A stretch of DNA of 33,768 nt from Limisphaerales bacterium (GCA_003134375.1 PLAY01000129.1:163-33930), one strand, 5' to 3'. Numbered from the stretch's first letter, positions 6,055-14,110 are shown. Notes: generated by a model from the letters alone, not told the origin. Translations and numbers: made by a program.

Positions 6055-7247
6055 CGACGCCCGCCGACATCTCCGCGCCCATTTCCTTTGGCTTGGACGT
6101 GACCAAGCCGGGCAAGCTCGAAACGCGCTCCACCGGCGACGTGTTGCTGGGCATCCAGTCCGGCGTGTGGCAAGAACCCGTTCTGCGCGTCCGTTCGCTA
6201 CCGCATGATAGCGACGAGCAAAAAGCTGCCAAAAAGTTGCTGCCTTATGCGACATGGGCGGGCGTATTCGGCTACCGCGCCAATGAAAGATTGCTCCAGC
6301 ACTCCGGTCAAATCGGCGTTGATCTGGATGACCTGGGCGAAGCCAAAGCCGTTAGCACGATTCAAAACGCCGTCGCCGACAAATTTTGTCTTGCCGCGTT
6401 CCGTTCAATCCGTGGTGAAGGTGTCCGGTTGCTTTTCAGAATCCCGCCTTGCTCGCCAGAAAATCACTACATCGCTTTTGAACAAACCGCCGAACACGTC
6501 CGCAACACCTACGGCTGCGAGGTTGACGAATCCGGCAAGGAAGTTTCCCGCGCCAGCTTCGTCAGCTTTGACCGTGGCTTGTGGTTAAATCCATCTGCCG
6601 ATGTTCTACCGATAATCCTGCCTGTGTCACACAGCGGTATTGGGGGGATTACTCGCTGTGTGCCATCTGCCTATGGTGGGCAACTGGCTTTGACCTGCTG
6701 GAATTGGTTTGGACGGAATTTCGCCAACATTGTGCCAGTGTCCGGCGATACGGTTAAGACGCACAAAAACATTTTGGATTTAGGCTTGGCCATCGCATTA
6801 CACGCCGACCGGATTCAAGAGCCTGTGACCACACGGCTGTCTGATTCGGCTTTTGAATCATGGTGGCGTGAACTTCAAAAGCAGGGTGTTGCCCTTCGGG
6901 GTTCACAAGAGGAATACCGGCGGGAGTTGCACCAGAGCATTGAAGGAGCGCGGCGCAAAAGTTGGTTCAAGTCCGCCGCTGAAAAATGGCTTCGCTGGAC
7001 GCGGCACAAAGATTTTCCACACAACGCCATGCCGCCAGAAAAGATTATGTTCGCCATCCGCCAGCATTGCGCCGAATCCAAGAGCAATGATTTTTTCATC
7101 GGCGCGCGGGACGCTGGCCTAGTGGCGGGCGTCAGCTACCGCACGGCTGCCCGTGTCATCCGCAAACTTTGCGATGAAGGCCAGCTCGAAAAAACCGGCG
7201 AACGGGAGCAACTCCGCCACGCGCAAGACTACCGGCTTAAAACATGA
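6051..7247 (+). CDS. Primase-like replication protein (BT4734-like N-terminal domain) with winged helix
   Basis: The 398-residue protein has an N-terminal region like the BT4734/VirE_N family found in mobile-element replication proteins. QIGVDLDDLGEA (about residues 87-98) and SIRGEGVRLLFRIP (about 123-136) match the acidic and SxSGxG-type motifs of that domain. The last 70 residues form a probable winged helix (DAGLVAGVSYRTAARVIRKL). There is no helicase domain with Walker motifs, so unwinding would need another protein. It is the last gene of an ATGA-coupled trio. Likely role: initiation or priming of element replication. Domain assignment is from remembered motif shape. Confidence 0.68.
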   Translation: MTTPADISAPISFGLDVTKPGKLETRSTGDVLLGIQSGVWQEPVLRVRSLPHDSDEQKAAKKLLPYATWAGVFGYRANERLLQHSGQIGVDLDDLGEAKAVSTIQNAVADKFCLAAFRSIRGEGVRLLFRIPPCSPENHYIAFEQTAEHVRNTYGCEVDESGKEVSRASFVSFDRGLWLNPSADVLPIILPVSHSGIGGITRCVPSAYGGQLALTCWNWFGRNFANIVPVSGDTVKTHKNILDLGLAIALHADRIQEPVTTRLSDSAFESWWRELQKQGVALRGSQEEYRRELHQSIEGARRKSWFKSAAEKWLRWTRHKDFPHNAMPPEKIMFAIRQHCAESKSNDFFIGARDAGLVAGVSYRTAARVIRKLCDEGQLEKTGEREQLRHAQDYRLKT

Positions 7248-7284
7248 AACCAACCAAATCACCAGTCATCCGCCCCGGCCAGCG

Positions 7285-7626
7285 TCACGCGGAAGTAGGT
7301 GTTTCGATAACTGCTGTTGGCGGTGCTGGCCGGCGGAACCCGGAGCGTGGCCGCATCACGCCAGCTTTCGGGAAAACCAAATTCCAAAGCCTTTCCTTCG
7401 CGGCAGTCAGACGCACAAACTCACCACTGTCTTTGCATTGCTCAAGAAATTCGTCAACTTTGTCCAGTTGCTTCATCACCCGCGCATTTCTGGCCTGTTC
7501 ATCCGGCATTTGCGGGACTGGCAGCGGCGGTGGCGGCGGGTTCTTCAATCGCTCGCGGCGTTCCCGTCGCACTTGAGCGGATTTTAGCGCGTTGGCTCTG
7601 GCATTTTCAGCGGTGAAAAGCGGCAT
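7285..7626 (-). CDS. Small proline-rich element protein
   Basis: This 113-residue protein lies on the minus strand and converges on the primase-like gene. The N-terminus MPLFTAENARANALKSAQVR is followed by a basic helix, a run of five prolines and a helical region (residues about 45-90) with many charged residues. I recall similar MPLF-type small proteins from islands of this phylum, and the shape is reminiscent of small terminase subunits, but no diagnostic motif is visible. The start lacks a clear ribosome binding site. Assignment stays hypothetical. Confidence 0.55.
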   Translation of the reverse strand: MPLFTAENARANALKSAQVRRERRERLKNPPPPPLPVPQMPDEQARNARVMKQLDKVDEFLEQCKDSGEFVRLTAAKERLWNLVFPKAGVMRPRSGFRRPAPPTAVIETPTSA

Positions 7627-7730
7627 GGCAGGGGAACATCCGACAGGCTGGGCTGGATGTCAAATCTGACTCGCGCAAAAGCTGCTTGCAAAAACGGCTG
7701 GCTGTGGTTCAATCGTCAGCGTTCCGAAAA

Positions 7731-10190
7731 GTGAAAACTAAAATCCTGTTCATTGCATTGATCGCGCTTGCTGTGGTGGCGGTGAAACTGCCAGCGCAGT
7801 CGGTGCAGACGCTTTGCTCTTTCAATGGCACCAATGGAGAGTTTCCGCAGGCCGCCCTGACGCTGGGGCGTGACGGCAATTTTTATGGCACGACTGATGA
7901 AGGAGGCATTACTAATTCCACATATCCTTATGGCATGGGAACGGTGTTCAAAGTGACGACGAATGGCGCGTTGACTACGCTGGCTTCATTCAACGGCACC
8001 AACGGGGCGAATCCGTATGCCGCACTGACGCTGGGCAGCGATGGAAATTTCTACGGCACGACCTATGCAGGCGGCATCTTCAATTCAGGCGGCATCTTCA
8101 ATTTATCTCTGGGTGGCACGGTGTTCAAAGTGACGACCAATGGCGCGTTGACCACGTTGGTTTCTTTTTACTACTACACTAACGGAGCGTGTCCGCAAGC
8201 CGGGTTGACGTTGGGCAACGATGGAAACTTCTACGGAACGACTTCGTGGGGCGGAGGCAGCGGCAACTATTATGGGACCGTGTTCAAGGTGACGACGAAT
8301 GGCGTGTTGACCACGTTGGTTTCATTCAACCGCACCAATGGGGCAAATCCGAATGGACTTACGCTGGCCAATGACGGCAATTTCTACGGCACGACTGCAA
8401 ACGGCGGCAGCGGCAACGGTTATGGGACGGTGTTCAAAGTGGGTTCCTCGATGAACGGCGGGTTCACCACGCTCGCTTCTTTCAACGGCAGCAATGGGAC
8501 GTATCCGAGCGCGTTGACGCTTGGCACTGACGGAAATCTCTACGGCACGACTGAAGGGGGCGGCATAACTAATTCCGAATTTCCTTTTGCTGGCATGGGA
8601 ACGGTGTTCAAGGTGACGACCGATGGCACGTTGACTACGCTTTACTCGTTCACCGGTGGTTCCGATGGAGCATATCCTTCTTGGTTAGGCGGGCTGACAC
8701 TGGGCAATGACGGCAATTTCTACGGCACGACTGAAGAAGGCGGCACCGATGGTGTTGGGACGGTATTCAAAGTAACGACCAATGAAACGACGACCAATGG
8801 CGTGTTGACCACGTTAGTATCTTTCAACGGCAGCAACGGAGTTTATCCGTTTGCTGCCCTGACATTGGGCACTGACGGCAATTTCTACGGCACGACTGAT
8901 GGCGGCGGCAGCAGCGGTAATGGAACGGTGTTTCGTTTGTTACTTTCGCCAGCTATCACCGTTCAGCCGCAGAATCAGGCGCAAGTCTTGGGCGAGGACG
9001 CTGCTTTCAGCGTAGTTGCCTCCTATCCGCCACTTCTGACTTATCAATGGTATTTCAGCAACCCGGCACTTCAAACCACCGCCGGAGCAATGGCGCAGAC
9101 GGCGTATGGATTTTGTTATGGCTGCATCGTGACCAATGGCGGTTCGGGATACACCACTCCGCCTCAGGTGCAGTTTATCGGCGGCGGCGGCAGCGGAGCC
9201 AGCGGGACGGCGACTGTCAGCGACGGACAAGTGACGGCCATCACCATGACAAACGCCGGTGCGGGTTACACCAGTCCGCCGACGATTCAGATTGATCCGC
9301 CGAATGGATTGTTGATTGGTCAAACCAACGCAACCCTTAACTTGAACGCCATCACGACGAACAATCTCGGAAGTTATTTTGTCGTCATCTCCAATTTTTA
9401 CGGGAGCATTACGAGCAGCATGGCAACATTGACCCAAGCCTATCCGCCGTGCATCACACAGCAGCCAACAAATCAAACGGTGTCGTTTGGTTGGGGTGCT
9501 AATTTCAGCGTCACCGCCACTGGCACGCCGCCTTTGAGCTATCAATGGTGGATGGTCACAGGGCAACGAACCAACGCCACAGCGCTGCCGGTGGTCATCA
9601 ATGGATTTGTGCTGACGGCCACCATCACCAGCGGTGGCGCTGGCTATCTGGCAGTCCCGTCGGTGTGGTTTATTGGCGGAAGCGGGAGCGGAGCCGTTGG
9701 CACCGCCGTCGTGAGCAACCGGATGGTGACGGCCATCAACATGAGCAATGCAGGTTCGGGCTACACCACGCCGCCGACGATTCAGATTGACGCGCCCACG
9801 GCCATCAGTTTAACGGGACAGACCAACTGCAATTTGTCGTTCGCGGCAGTGACGGACGCCAATGCGGGAAAGTATTTCGTGGTTGTGTCCAATTGTTACG
9901 GCAGGGTGTGGAGTTCACGAGCAGCACTGACAATCACGGGAACGGCGTCCATCCCGCCGCAATTGATGACGCTGACGGCGATTGGCGGCGGGCTACAATT
10001 GCAGTTTATCGGCACGCCGAATTATCCTTACATTCTGGAAACGGCCACCAATCTTGCCCCGCCGATAAATTGGCAACCCGTTTTGACCAATCCCGCCGAT
10101 GCCAGCGGCAACTGGAGCTTTACCGTGACAAATACCCAAGATGTTCCCGCGTGCTTTTACCGCGCCGCCGGGCAAGCTGCCGGGCAATAA
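7731..10190 (+). CDS. Secreted GloVer-repeat protein with two Ig-like domains
   Basis: The chosen GTG start at 7731 gives a clean signal peptide (VKTKILFIALIALAVVAVKL, cleavage near PAQS); an in-frame TTG at 7686 would add 15 residues. After it come seven tandem units of about 40-55 residues with the pattern GTVFKVTTNG...TTLxSFNG...LTLGxDGNFYGTT. This is the GloVer repeat known from Gloeobacter and Verrucomicrobia and probably builds a beta-propeller. Two Ig-like domains follow (each with TYQWYF or SYQWWM and a closing YFVVxSN), and each is interrupted by a module with a GYTxPPTIQID motif. A C-terminal beta domain of about 85 residues ends the 819-residue protein. Likely an exported or cell-surface protein. 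Substrate or partner is unknown. Confidence 0.88.
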   Translation: MKTKILFIALIALAVVAVKLPAQSVQTLCSFNGTNGEFPQAALTLGRDGNFYGTTDEGGITNSTYPYGMGTVFKVTTNGALTTLASFNGTNGANPYAALTLGSDGNFYGTTYAGGIFNSGGIFNLSLGGTVFKVTTNGALTTLVSFYYYTNGACPQAGLTLGNDGNFYGTTSWGGGSGNYYGTVFKVTTNGVLTTLVSFNRTNGANPNGLTLANDGNFYGTTANGGSGNGYGTVFKVGSSMNGGFTTLASFNGSNGTYPSALTLGTDGNLYGTTEGGGITNSEFPFAGMGTVFKVTTDGTLTTLYSFTGGSDGAYPSWLGGLTLGNDGNFYGTTEEGGTDGVGTVFKVTTNETTTNGVLTTLVSFNGSNGVYPFAALTLGTDGNFYGTTDGGGSSGNGTVFRLLLSPAITVQPQNQAQVLGEDAAFSVVASYPPLLTYQWYFSNPALQTTAGAMAQTAYGFCYGCIVTNGGSGYTTPPQVQFIGGGGSGASGTATVSDGQVTAITMTNAGAGYTSPPTIQIDPPNGLLIGQTNATLNLNAITTNNLGSYFVVISNFYGSITSSMATLTQAYPPCITQQPTNQTVSFGWGANFSVTATGTPPLSYQWWMVTGQRTNATALPVVINGFVLTATITSGGAGYLAVPSVWFIGGSGSGAVGTAVVSNRMVTAINMSNAGSGYTTPPTIQIDAPTAISLTGQTNCNLSFAAVTDANAGKYFVVVSNCYGRVWSSRAALTITGTASIPPQLMTLTAIGGGLQLQFIGTPNYPYILETATNLAPPINWQPVLTNPADASGNWSFTVTNTQDVPACFYRAAGQAAGQ

Positions 10191-10220
10191 CAGACAGGCT
10201 CGCGAAAAAATAAATGATGT

Positions 10221-10580
10221 ATGAAACTAAAAATAATTCTCTTGCTGCTTTTAGGCGCAAATTTAGTTTTTGCCCAAACCATTCCCCCGTGGATAAACGG
10301 CGGCCAACCTTGGTGGACTGGTAGGCCACCCGTTGTTAGGCCAACCGCAATTATTAAACATTGGATTAAGAAAAATATAGACAGCGGTGCATATATTCTC
10401 CTTGAGGATGGATCATTATGGCAAATTGACCCCATTGACAAACTTGATGCAATGCTGTGGTTGCCAATCTCAAACATCATTGTTGTCGAATCTACCACAG
10501 GGTCACCGGGGTTTGATTATCTGCTTATTAACACCGACGACAAAGAAAAGGCACACGCTAAATTTATTGGGAAACAATAA
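10221..10580 (+). CDS. Small secreted protein of unknown function
   Basis: The 119-residue protein begins with a textbook signal peptide, MKLKIILLLLLGANLVFAQ, with predicted cleavage after VFA. The mature part is short and has a Trp/Pro-rich start (IPPWINGGQPWWTG) and the pattern ILLEDGSLWQIDPIDKLDAM followed by a short beta-rich end. It lies 30 bp after the GloVer gene, so the two may be co-transcribed exported cargo. I do not recognise a characterised function. Confidence 0.72.
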   Translation: MKLKIILLLLLGANLVFAQTIPPWINGGQPWWTGRPPVVRPTAIIKHWIKKNIDSGAYILLEDGSLWQIDPIDKLDAMLWLPISNIIVVESTTGSPGFDYLLINTDDKEKAHAKFIGKQ

Positions 10581-11369
10581 ACCTTGTGGGGTTTTATCCA
10601 AATTCCCGCATGGACATTCGCAAGCCGCGTCCGTGAACTTTCAAAAACCGGCTTCGCATAAAAGCGGGAATCATACGCGCATGGCTGGCGTGAAATTCCC
10701 CCCGTGCCCCGGCATCCGTGGGACGGGTCGCCCCACGAAAAAATGGATTCCTTGTTGCCGGACAGTCTCACGGAGCGCGAGCGCGTGACGCGGCGTGACG
10801 CGACCGGCAACCGGCGGCGGTGGTAACGCCCGGTGGCTGGCACGCGACCAGTGTCGGCGGTGACGTGACGACGACCGCCAAGCCGGAAGCGCAGTTGACA
10901 TGCTCGACCGCAACCTCCCGGCACTCGCCACGATGCCGGTTGCCGTGCGCTGCGCTGGACGCGATCTGCTCCCCGCTGGTGTGGCTCAAAACCGCCGCAA
11001 CTTCCCGGCAGTTGCCCGGATGCTGCCCGGACGCGCAGGAAGCCCGCAGGCGCGCTACGAGTCACCGCCCGCCGTAATTTCACCTTCCCGGTGACACCAG
11101 CCGCACCACAGCCAAACCAGCCGCTAATACAGGCGCACAACCTGTCGGGATGCCTTTGCACAAGTTTGCACAGAATCCGGGGCGACATTGGCTTGCACAA
11201 GGTTTGCACAGACGGTTTTCTTGCACACGAATTGCACGCGGTTTTCTTCCCACGACTTCCCATAAATGCACAGATAATGCTTGCAATCATTAAAGATGCC
11301 TGTTACTGTCTAGGCAATGAATACACCAAACGAAGCAAGCGTGGGAAGTGGTGAGAACACCCTGTTAAT
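10581..11369. other. 790-bp gene-poor, partly GC-rich right end of the element
   Basis: No convincing gene is seen; the long minus-strand frame here (10517-11290) is rich in Arg, Gly, Cys and Ser with no domain and reads like chance. The segment has a perfect tandem decamer GCGTGACGCG at 10783-10802, further GTGACG units around 10859-10870, a small hairpin near 10718-10738, and the TTTGCACA-type array at 11155-11272. It may hold the replication origin and the right arm of the attachment site, which is inference. Confidence 0.5.
11155..11272. promoter_or_regulatory. Right array of TTTGCACA-type repeats (candidate integrase arm sites)
   Basis: Copies in the same orientation begin at 11155, 11165, 11192 (CTTGCACA), 11203, 11220 (CTTGCACA), 11231 (ATTGCACG) and 11265 (AATGCACA). 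The first six form three pairs spaced 10-11 bp, one DNA turn. The array ends about 100 bp before the right att repeat and matches the pair beside attL. Confidence 0.6.
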
Positions 11370-11395
11370 AGGTTCAAGTCCTGTCGTGGGCACCA
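11370..11395 (+). repeat. attR: 26-bp direct repeat of the tRNA-Leu 3' end
   Basis: This is an exact copy of 3118-3143, covering the T-arm and acceptor 3' strand with CCA. Upstream bases (GAACACC then a short AT stretch) only loosely recall the tRNA variable arm, so no second functional tRNA is present. It marks the right end of the element. Confidence 0.88.
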
Positions 11396-11428
11396 GCCTT
11401 CGCTTTGAATGCAGTGAAAAGCGAAGGC
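11396..11428 (+). terminator. Perfect 11-bp hairpin right after attR
   Basis: GCCTTCGCTTT pairs fully with AAAGCGAAGGC around an 11-base loop, starting at the first base after the att repeat. Before the element inserted it would have followed the tRNA gene directly. It may be the old tRNA terminator, although no T-run follows, or a dispersed palindromic repeat. Confidence 0.35.
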
Positions 11429-11773
11429 TGCCGCGCCGAAGCACAGCGAAGGCGGGCCTAAATCAAGCTTCGCCACGAGCTACGGCTCGGCAAGCCAGCT
11501 TGAATTGGAGCGTAGCGAGAAGCGAAGGCGGACCACACGATGGCAACGCTTCGAGTTTCGACCCGGCGAGCCAGTTCCGTTCGCCGTTCCCTCTTTAGAG
11601 ATAATTGCCAATGTTGGCATTGGGTTGACGGGATTCAGTCTTTTCCCGAAGGGGCGGTGGGGCTTCCGCCAGACCTGATTTGGCTCGTTTTCAGTGAAAA
11701 AACAATCAGAAGACACTTTTGTCTTTACTCCGATTTTAGAAAACTGTTTTTTCCCCAAGCGATTCGGGAATCC
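11429..11773. other. Intergenic stretch with short palindromes
   Basis: No convincing gene is seen. The first part has repeated GCGAAGGC words and nested palindromes such as CGAGC-TACG-GCTCG within a TCAAGCT...AGCTTGA pair (11462-11502). The second part is AT-richer and presumably holds the promoter of the next gene. A reading frame continues upstream from that gene to 11540, but its residues look non-coding. Confidence 0.4.
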
Positions 11774-12415
11774 ATGAAACCCAGCCATATCTTTATTTTG
11801 GTGTTGAATCTCCTGATTACTCTCGCGCTGGCGTGCGTGGTCGTCCTCCTGTACTCGAACGGACAGGAAAAAGACCGGGTCATCCAGGAACTTAAGGCCC
11901 AGCAACAAGTGGATGGACAAAAGGCCCTCAAAGCGCAAAAGGAAGAAGAGGCGCAGAAGGAAGAAGAAGCGCAAATCAAACTTGAAGTGCAAAAGCAGCT
12001 TGAGGCGAAGAATATCCACAAGATAAACGACGACCTGGACAAAATTGACACGCGTTTGAAAAGGATCCTGGATCAACCGTCAGGCTTTGCGGATGAAACC
12101 AAGGCGCAAAGGGACACGCAGGAAGAACTGTTGCGGCAGCTCGCCAGTTGTGCGAAGACGGAAATTGGGGTCCTGGCGGTGGAAATGCAAAGCCTGGGAT
12201 TTGCCAATGATGCGGCACTGCAGGAAAACCTGAAGGCCTTTTTCAGAAACCATGAAGACAAGATTCACGAAGAACGGTTAAGCTATGATTACATTGACCT
12301 GGGGTTGAGAGACAGCGATCACAAAAAGGAAAAGGATGCCGAGTCCGCAAAAGCATTGCAGGCGGCTTTTGCCGCCCAGCGGGCCATTCACAACCTCAAA
12401 CAAAAATCAAAATGA
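11774..12415 (+). CDS. Membrane-anchored coiled-coil protein
   Basis: Starting at ATG 11774, the 213-residue protein has one N-terminal membrane helix (residues about 5-27, IFILVLNLLITLALACVVVL). A long charged coiled coil rich in Lys, Glu and Gln follows (about 35-110), then a further helical region. Three near-identical AQKEEE-type units sit in the coil. The topology suggests a cytoplasmic or periplasmic stalk protein anchored in the inner membrane. No family is recognised. The frame extends to 11540 upstream, but the membrane helix makes the later start more sensible. Confidence 0.65.
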   Translation: MKPSHIFILVLNLLITLALACVVVLLYSNGQEKDRVIQELKAQQQVDGQKALKAQKEEEAQKEEEAQIKLEVQKQLEAKNIHKINDDLDKIDTRLKRILDQPSGFADETKAQRDTQEELLRQLASCAKTEIGVLAVEMQSLGFANDAALQENLKAFFRNHEDKIHEERLSYDYIDLGLRDSDHKKEKDAESAKALQAAFAAQRAIHNLKQKSK

Positions 12416-12499
12416 CCGGCGGGAATAATTCGTAATCCCAAGCCTTTTATCTTTAGTATCTCTCTCACAAACAACGAACATGTTTTCGACGATAATTTG

Positions 12500-12585
12500 G
12501 TTCCGGCTTCGCCGGGTTAGGACATCGTCCCACTTGGTTCCACAACCCGGGGATGGAAGCATCCAGAAGTTGGAAACCTGAAATT
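12500..12585. other. Candidate structured RNA or regulatory hairpins
   Basis: The spacer between two convergent genes can form three stems: GGAC-ATC-GTCC (12520-12530), GGATG-GAAG-CATCC (12551-12564) and a long-range CCGGGTT/AACCCGG pair (12512-12518 with 12544-12550). The last shares bases with a CCGGC-TTC-GCCGG hairpin at 12503-12515, so two folds would exclude each other. No known RNA family is recognised. Confidence 0.22.
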
Positions 12586-12590
12586 TCTCA

Positions 12591-13127
12591 TCACCAGCTT
12601 ACCGGCACGGTCATCTTTTTCCCAAAGCGGTTGTGATAATGCACCTGCCGCTTTTGCTGGCCGTATTCGTGGACCAATTTTGTGATTTTCACGTCGTAAC
12701 AGCAGTATTCGGCGATTTCCGCCAGCTTGCCTTCCTTGAACCAGTGGATGGCCTGCAGGCCTTCGGCGGTTTTTTCCACGCCGAACGTCGCCGTCGCAAT
12801 CGAGTCCAGCGACAGCCGGTGTTGCAGTTTGTTTTGCAAATCCACCATCAGGTCAAGCGTCGGCAACTGGCTCAAATCAAACGTCGTGTAACCATGCAGC
12901 ACTTCGTAATCGAACCGCAAAATATTGAAACCGACGATGAGATCGGCGCGCTGCAAATCCTTGAGGAGGGCGTCCACCTGTTTCTCGCCGTAAATTGTGT
13001 AATCGCCGCGCCCGGTGCTGAACGTCACGCCGATGCTCATGCCCATGCGGGCGATGTTGCCCCAGCCGCCCACTTCCTCGGCGGACTTTTGCGTTTCCAG
13101 ATCGAAATAAACAATGTTTTTTGCCAC
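12591..13127 (-). CDS. RNase H-like 3'-5' exonuclease domain protein
   Basis: The protein is 178 residues from the GTG at 13127; the frame is open to 13241, but that part crosses a palindromic repeat and has no conserved character. The three exonuclease motifs of the DnaQ/RNase H-like fold are visible: YFDLETQ near the N-terminus, GFNILRFDYEVL in the middle and EYCCYDVKITKLV towards the C-terminus. It resembles the YprB-type predicted nucleases (RNase_H_2). It probably degrades or processes nucleic acid with two metal ions. It converges on the coiled-coil gene. Confidence 0.75.
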   Translation of the reverse strand: MAKNIVYFDLETQKSAEEVGGWGNIARMGMSIGVTFSTGRGDYTIYGEKQVDALLKDLQRADLIVGFNILRFDYEVLHGYTTFDLSQLPTLDLMVDLQNKLQHRLSLDSIATATFGVEKTAEGLQAIHWFKEGKLAEIAEYCCYDVKITKLVHEYGQQKRQVHYHNRFGKKMTVPVSW

Positions 13128-13220
13128 GGTTTCAATACTTGTAGCAGTGGACGTGAGTCCGCTCCATTCAAAAAGTTTGCGCAGCCTCGTGCCTGTGGGC
13201 GCATCCGCAGGCCCCCGTTT

Positions 13221-13335
13221 TTTCTCCCTCTCCTCCCCCAAAGGAGGAGAGGGGCGGGGTGAGGAGGCCGATTATTCAAGTTCAAATCCCCTCGCCCCGG
13301 CCCTCTCCCCGCTCGGGCGGGGAGAGGGAGTCGGA
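13221..13335. repeat. Pair of head-to-head REP-like palindromes
   Basis: One hairpin (CTCTCCTCC/GGAGGAGAG, 13228-13251) and a second, perfect 12-bp hairpin (CCCTCTCCCCGC/GCGGGGAGAGGG, 13301-13328) face each other. Each has a similar flank of the form CCTC(A/G)CCCC. A third copy lies at 21291-21328. This is the look of dispersed REP/BIME elements. Confidence 0.7.
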
Positions 13336-13416
13336 GGCAGTGCCAAGATGCGCCTCGTGCCTGTCGTGCTTCAACTTTGAACTTTGAACTTTAAACTTTG
13401 GACTTATATTCCCCGC

Positions 13417-13992
13417 ATGTCACTGACCCCTTCCACCATGCTGCCGCTCGGCACGACAGCGCCCGATTTTCGGTTGCCGGACACCAACGGGAAAACCGTC
13501 TCGCTTACGGATTTCAAGGGCCAGATCGCGCTGCTCGTCGTTTTCATGTGCAACCATTGTCCTTACGTGCAGCATATCCGCGCCGGACTCGCGCAACTGG
13601 CGCACGATTACCTGCCGCGCGGCGTGGCCATCGTCGGCATCAACTCCAACGACGTGGCGAATTTTCCCGAAGACAGCCCGGCCAAAATGGCCGCCGAAGT
13701 CAAAGCCACCGGTTATTTGTTCCCGTATCTTTACGATGAATCGCAGGCCGTCGCCAAAGCCTATCACGCCGCCTGCACACCGGACATCTTCCTTTTCGAC
13801 CGGGGCCGCCGATTGGTTTATCGCGGCCAGTTCGATGCCAGCCGGCCCGGAAACGGAATTCCGGTCACCGGCAAGGATGTGCGCGCGGCGCTCGACGCCG
13901 TGCTTGCCGGGAAAACCACTTCAGCATTTCAAGCGCCCAGCGTCGGCTGCAACATCAAATGGAAGGCCGGCAACGAACCGGGGCATTCTTGA
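13417..13992 (+). CDS. Thioredoxin-like (AhpC/TSA-type) redox protein
   Basis: The 191-residue protein from ATG 13417 has a thioredoxin fold of the peroxiredoxin/redoxin kind. APDFRLPDTNGKTVSLTDF is the typical N-terminal strand, FMCNHCPYV carries a CxxC pair (C-N-H-C), and TPDIFLFD is the cis-Pro strand. There is no signal peptide, so it should act in the cytoplasm as a thiol reductase or peroxidase-like protein. It stands alone between a repeat and the secretion operon. The start at 13384 would add 11 residues with no support. Confidence 0.85.
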   Translation: MSLTPSTMLPLGTTAPDFRLPDTNGKTVSLTDFKGQIALLVVFMCNHCPYVQHIRAGLAQLAHDYLPRGVAIVGINSNDVANFPEDSPAKMAAEVKATGYLFPYLYDESQAVAKAYHAACTPDIFLFDRGRRLVYRGQFDASRPGNGIPVTGKDVRAALDAVLAGKTTSAFQAPSVGCNIKWKAGNEPGHS

Positions 13993-14110
13993 AACAGCGG
14001 GCGTCCTCGACATTGTCACGGGTGTGCTCTGAAACTGGCCGGTCAAATTTGGCTCATAACAAATCCAATGTGGCCTTGTCCAAACGATTGGAACACCATT
14101 TTGAAAGGCC

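Larger units (their letters stand above)
3144..11395. mobile_element. 8.25-kb integrative element inserted in tRNA-Leu(CAG)
   Basis: The element is bounded by the 26-bp att repeats and has the integrase gene next to attL. Gene order is integrase, unknown cargo, HTH, 100-residue protein, primase-like protein, a convergent small protein, a GloVer-repeat secreted protein, a small secreted protein and a 790-bp gene-poor right end. No head, tail, portal or large terminase genes are visible. The layout resembles phage-satellite or small genomic-island organisation; that comparison is inference from gene content. Confidence 0.85.

Noticed and set aside
10517..11290. 257-codon minus-strand frame in the right end of the element
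   Set aside because: Composition is Arg/Gly/Cys/Ser-rich with no domain. It overlaps the small secreted protein gene on the other strand and runs through the repeat array, so it is a GC-rich chance frame.
11340..11395. Second tRNA-Leu at the right end of the element
   Set aside because: Only the T-arm and acceptor 3' strand are present; there is no anticodon arm or 5' acceptor strand, so it is an attachment-site remnant.
12540..12570. Resemblance to the SRP RNA loop (GGAAGCA word)
   Set aside because: The conserved GGAA tetraloop context and the symmetric internal loop of SRP RNA cannot be formed, so it is kept only as an unnamed structured candidate.
13128..13241. N-terminal extension of the RNase H-like protein
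   Set aside because: It is encoded across part of a REP-like palindrome, and recognisable protein starts only at the GTG at 13127.
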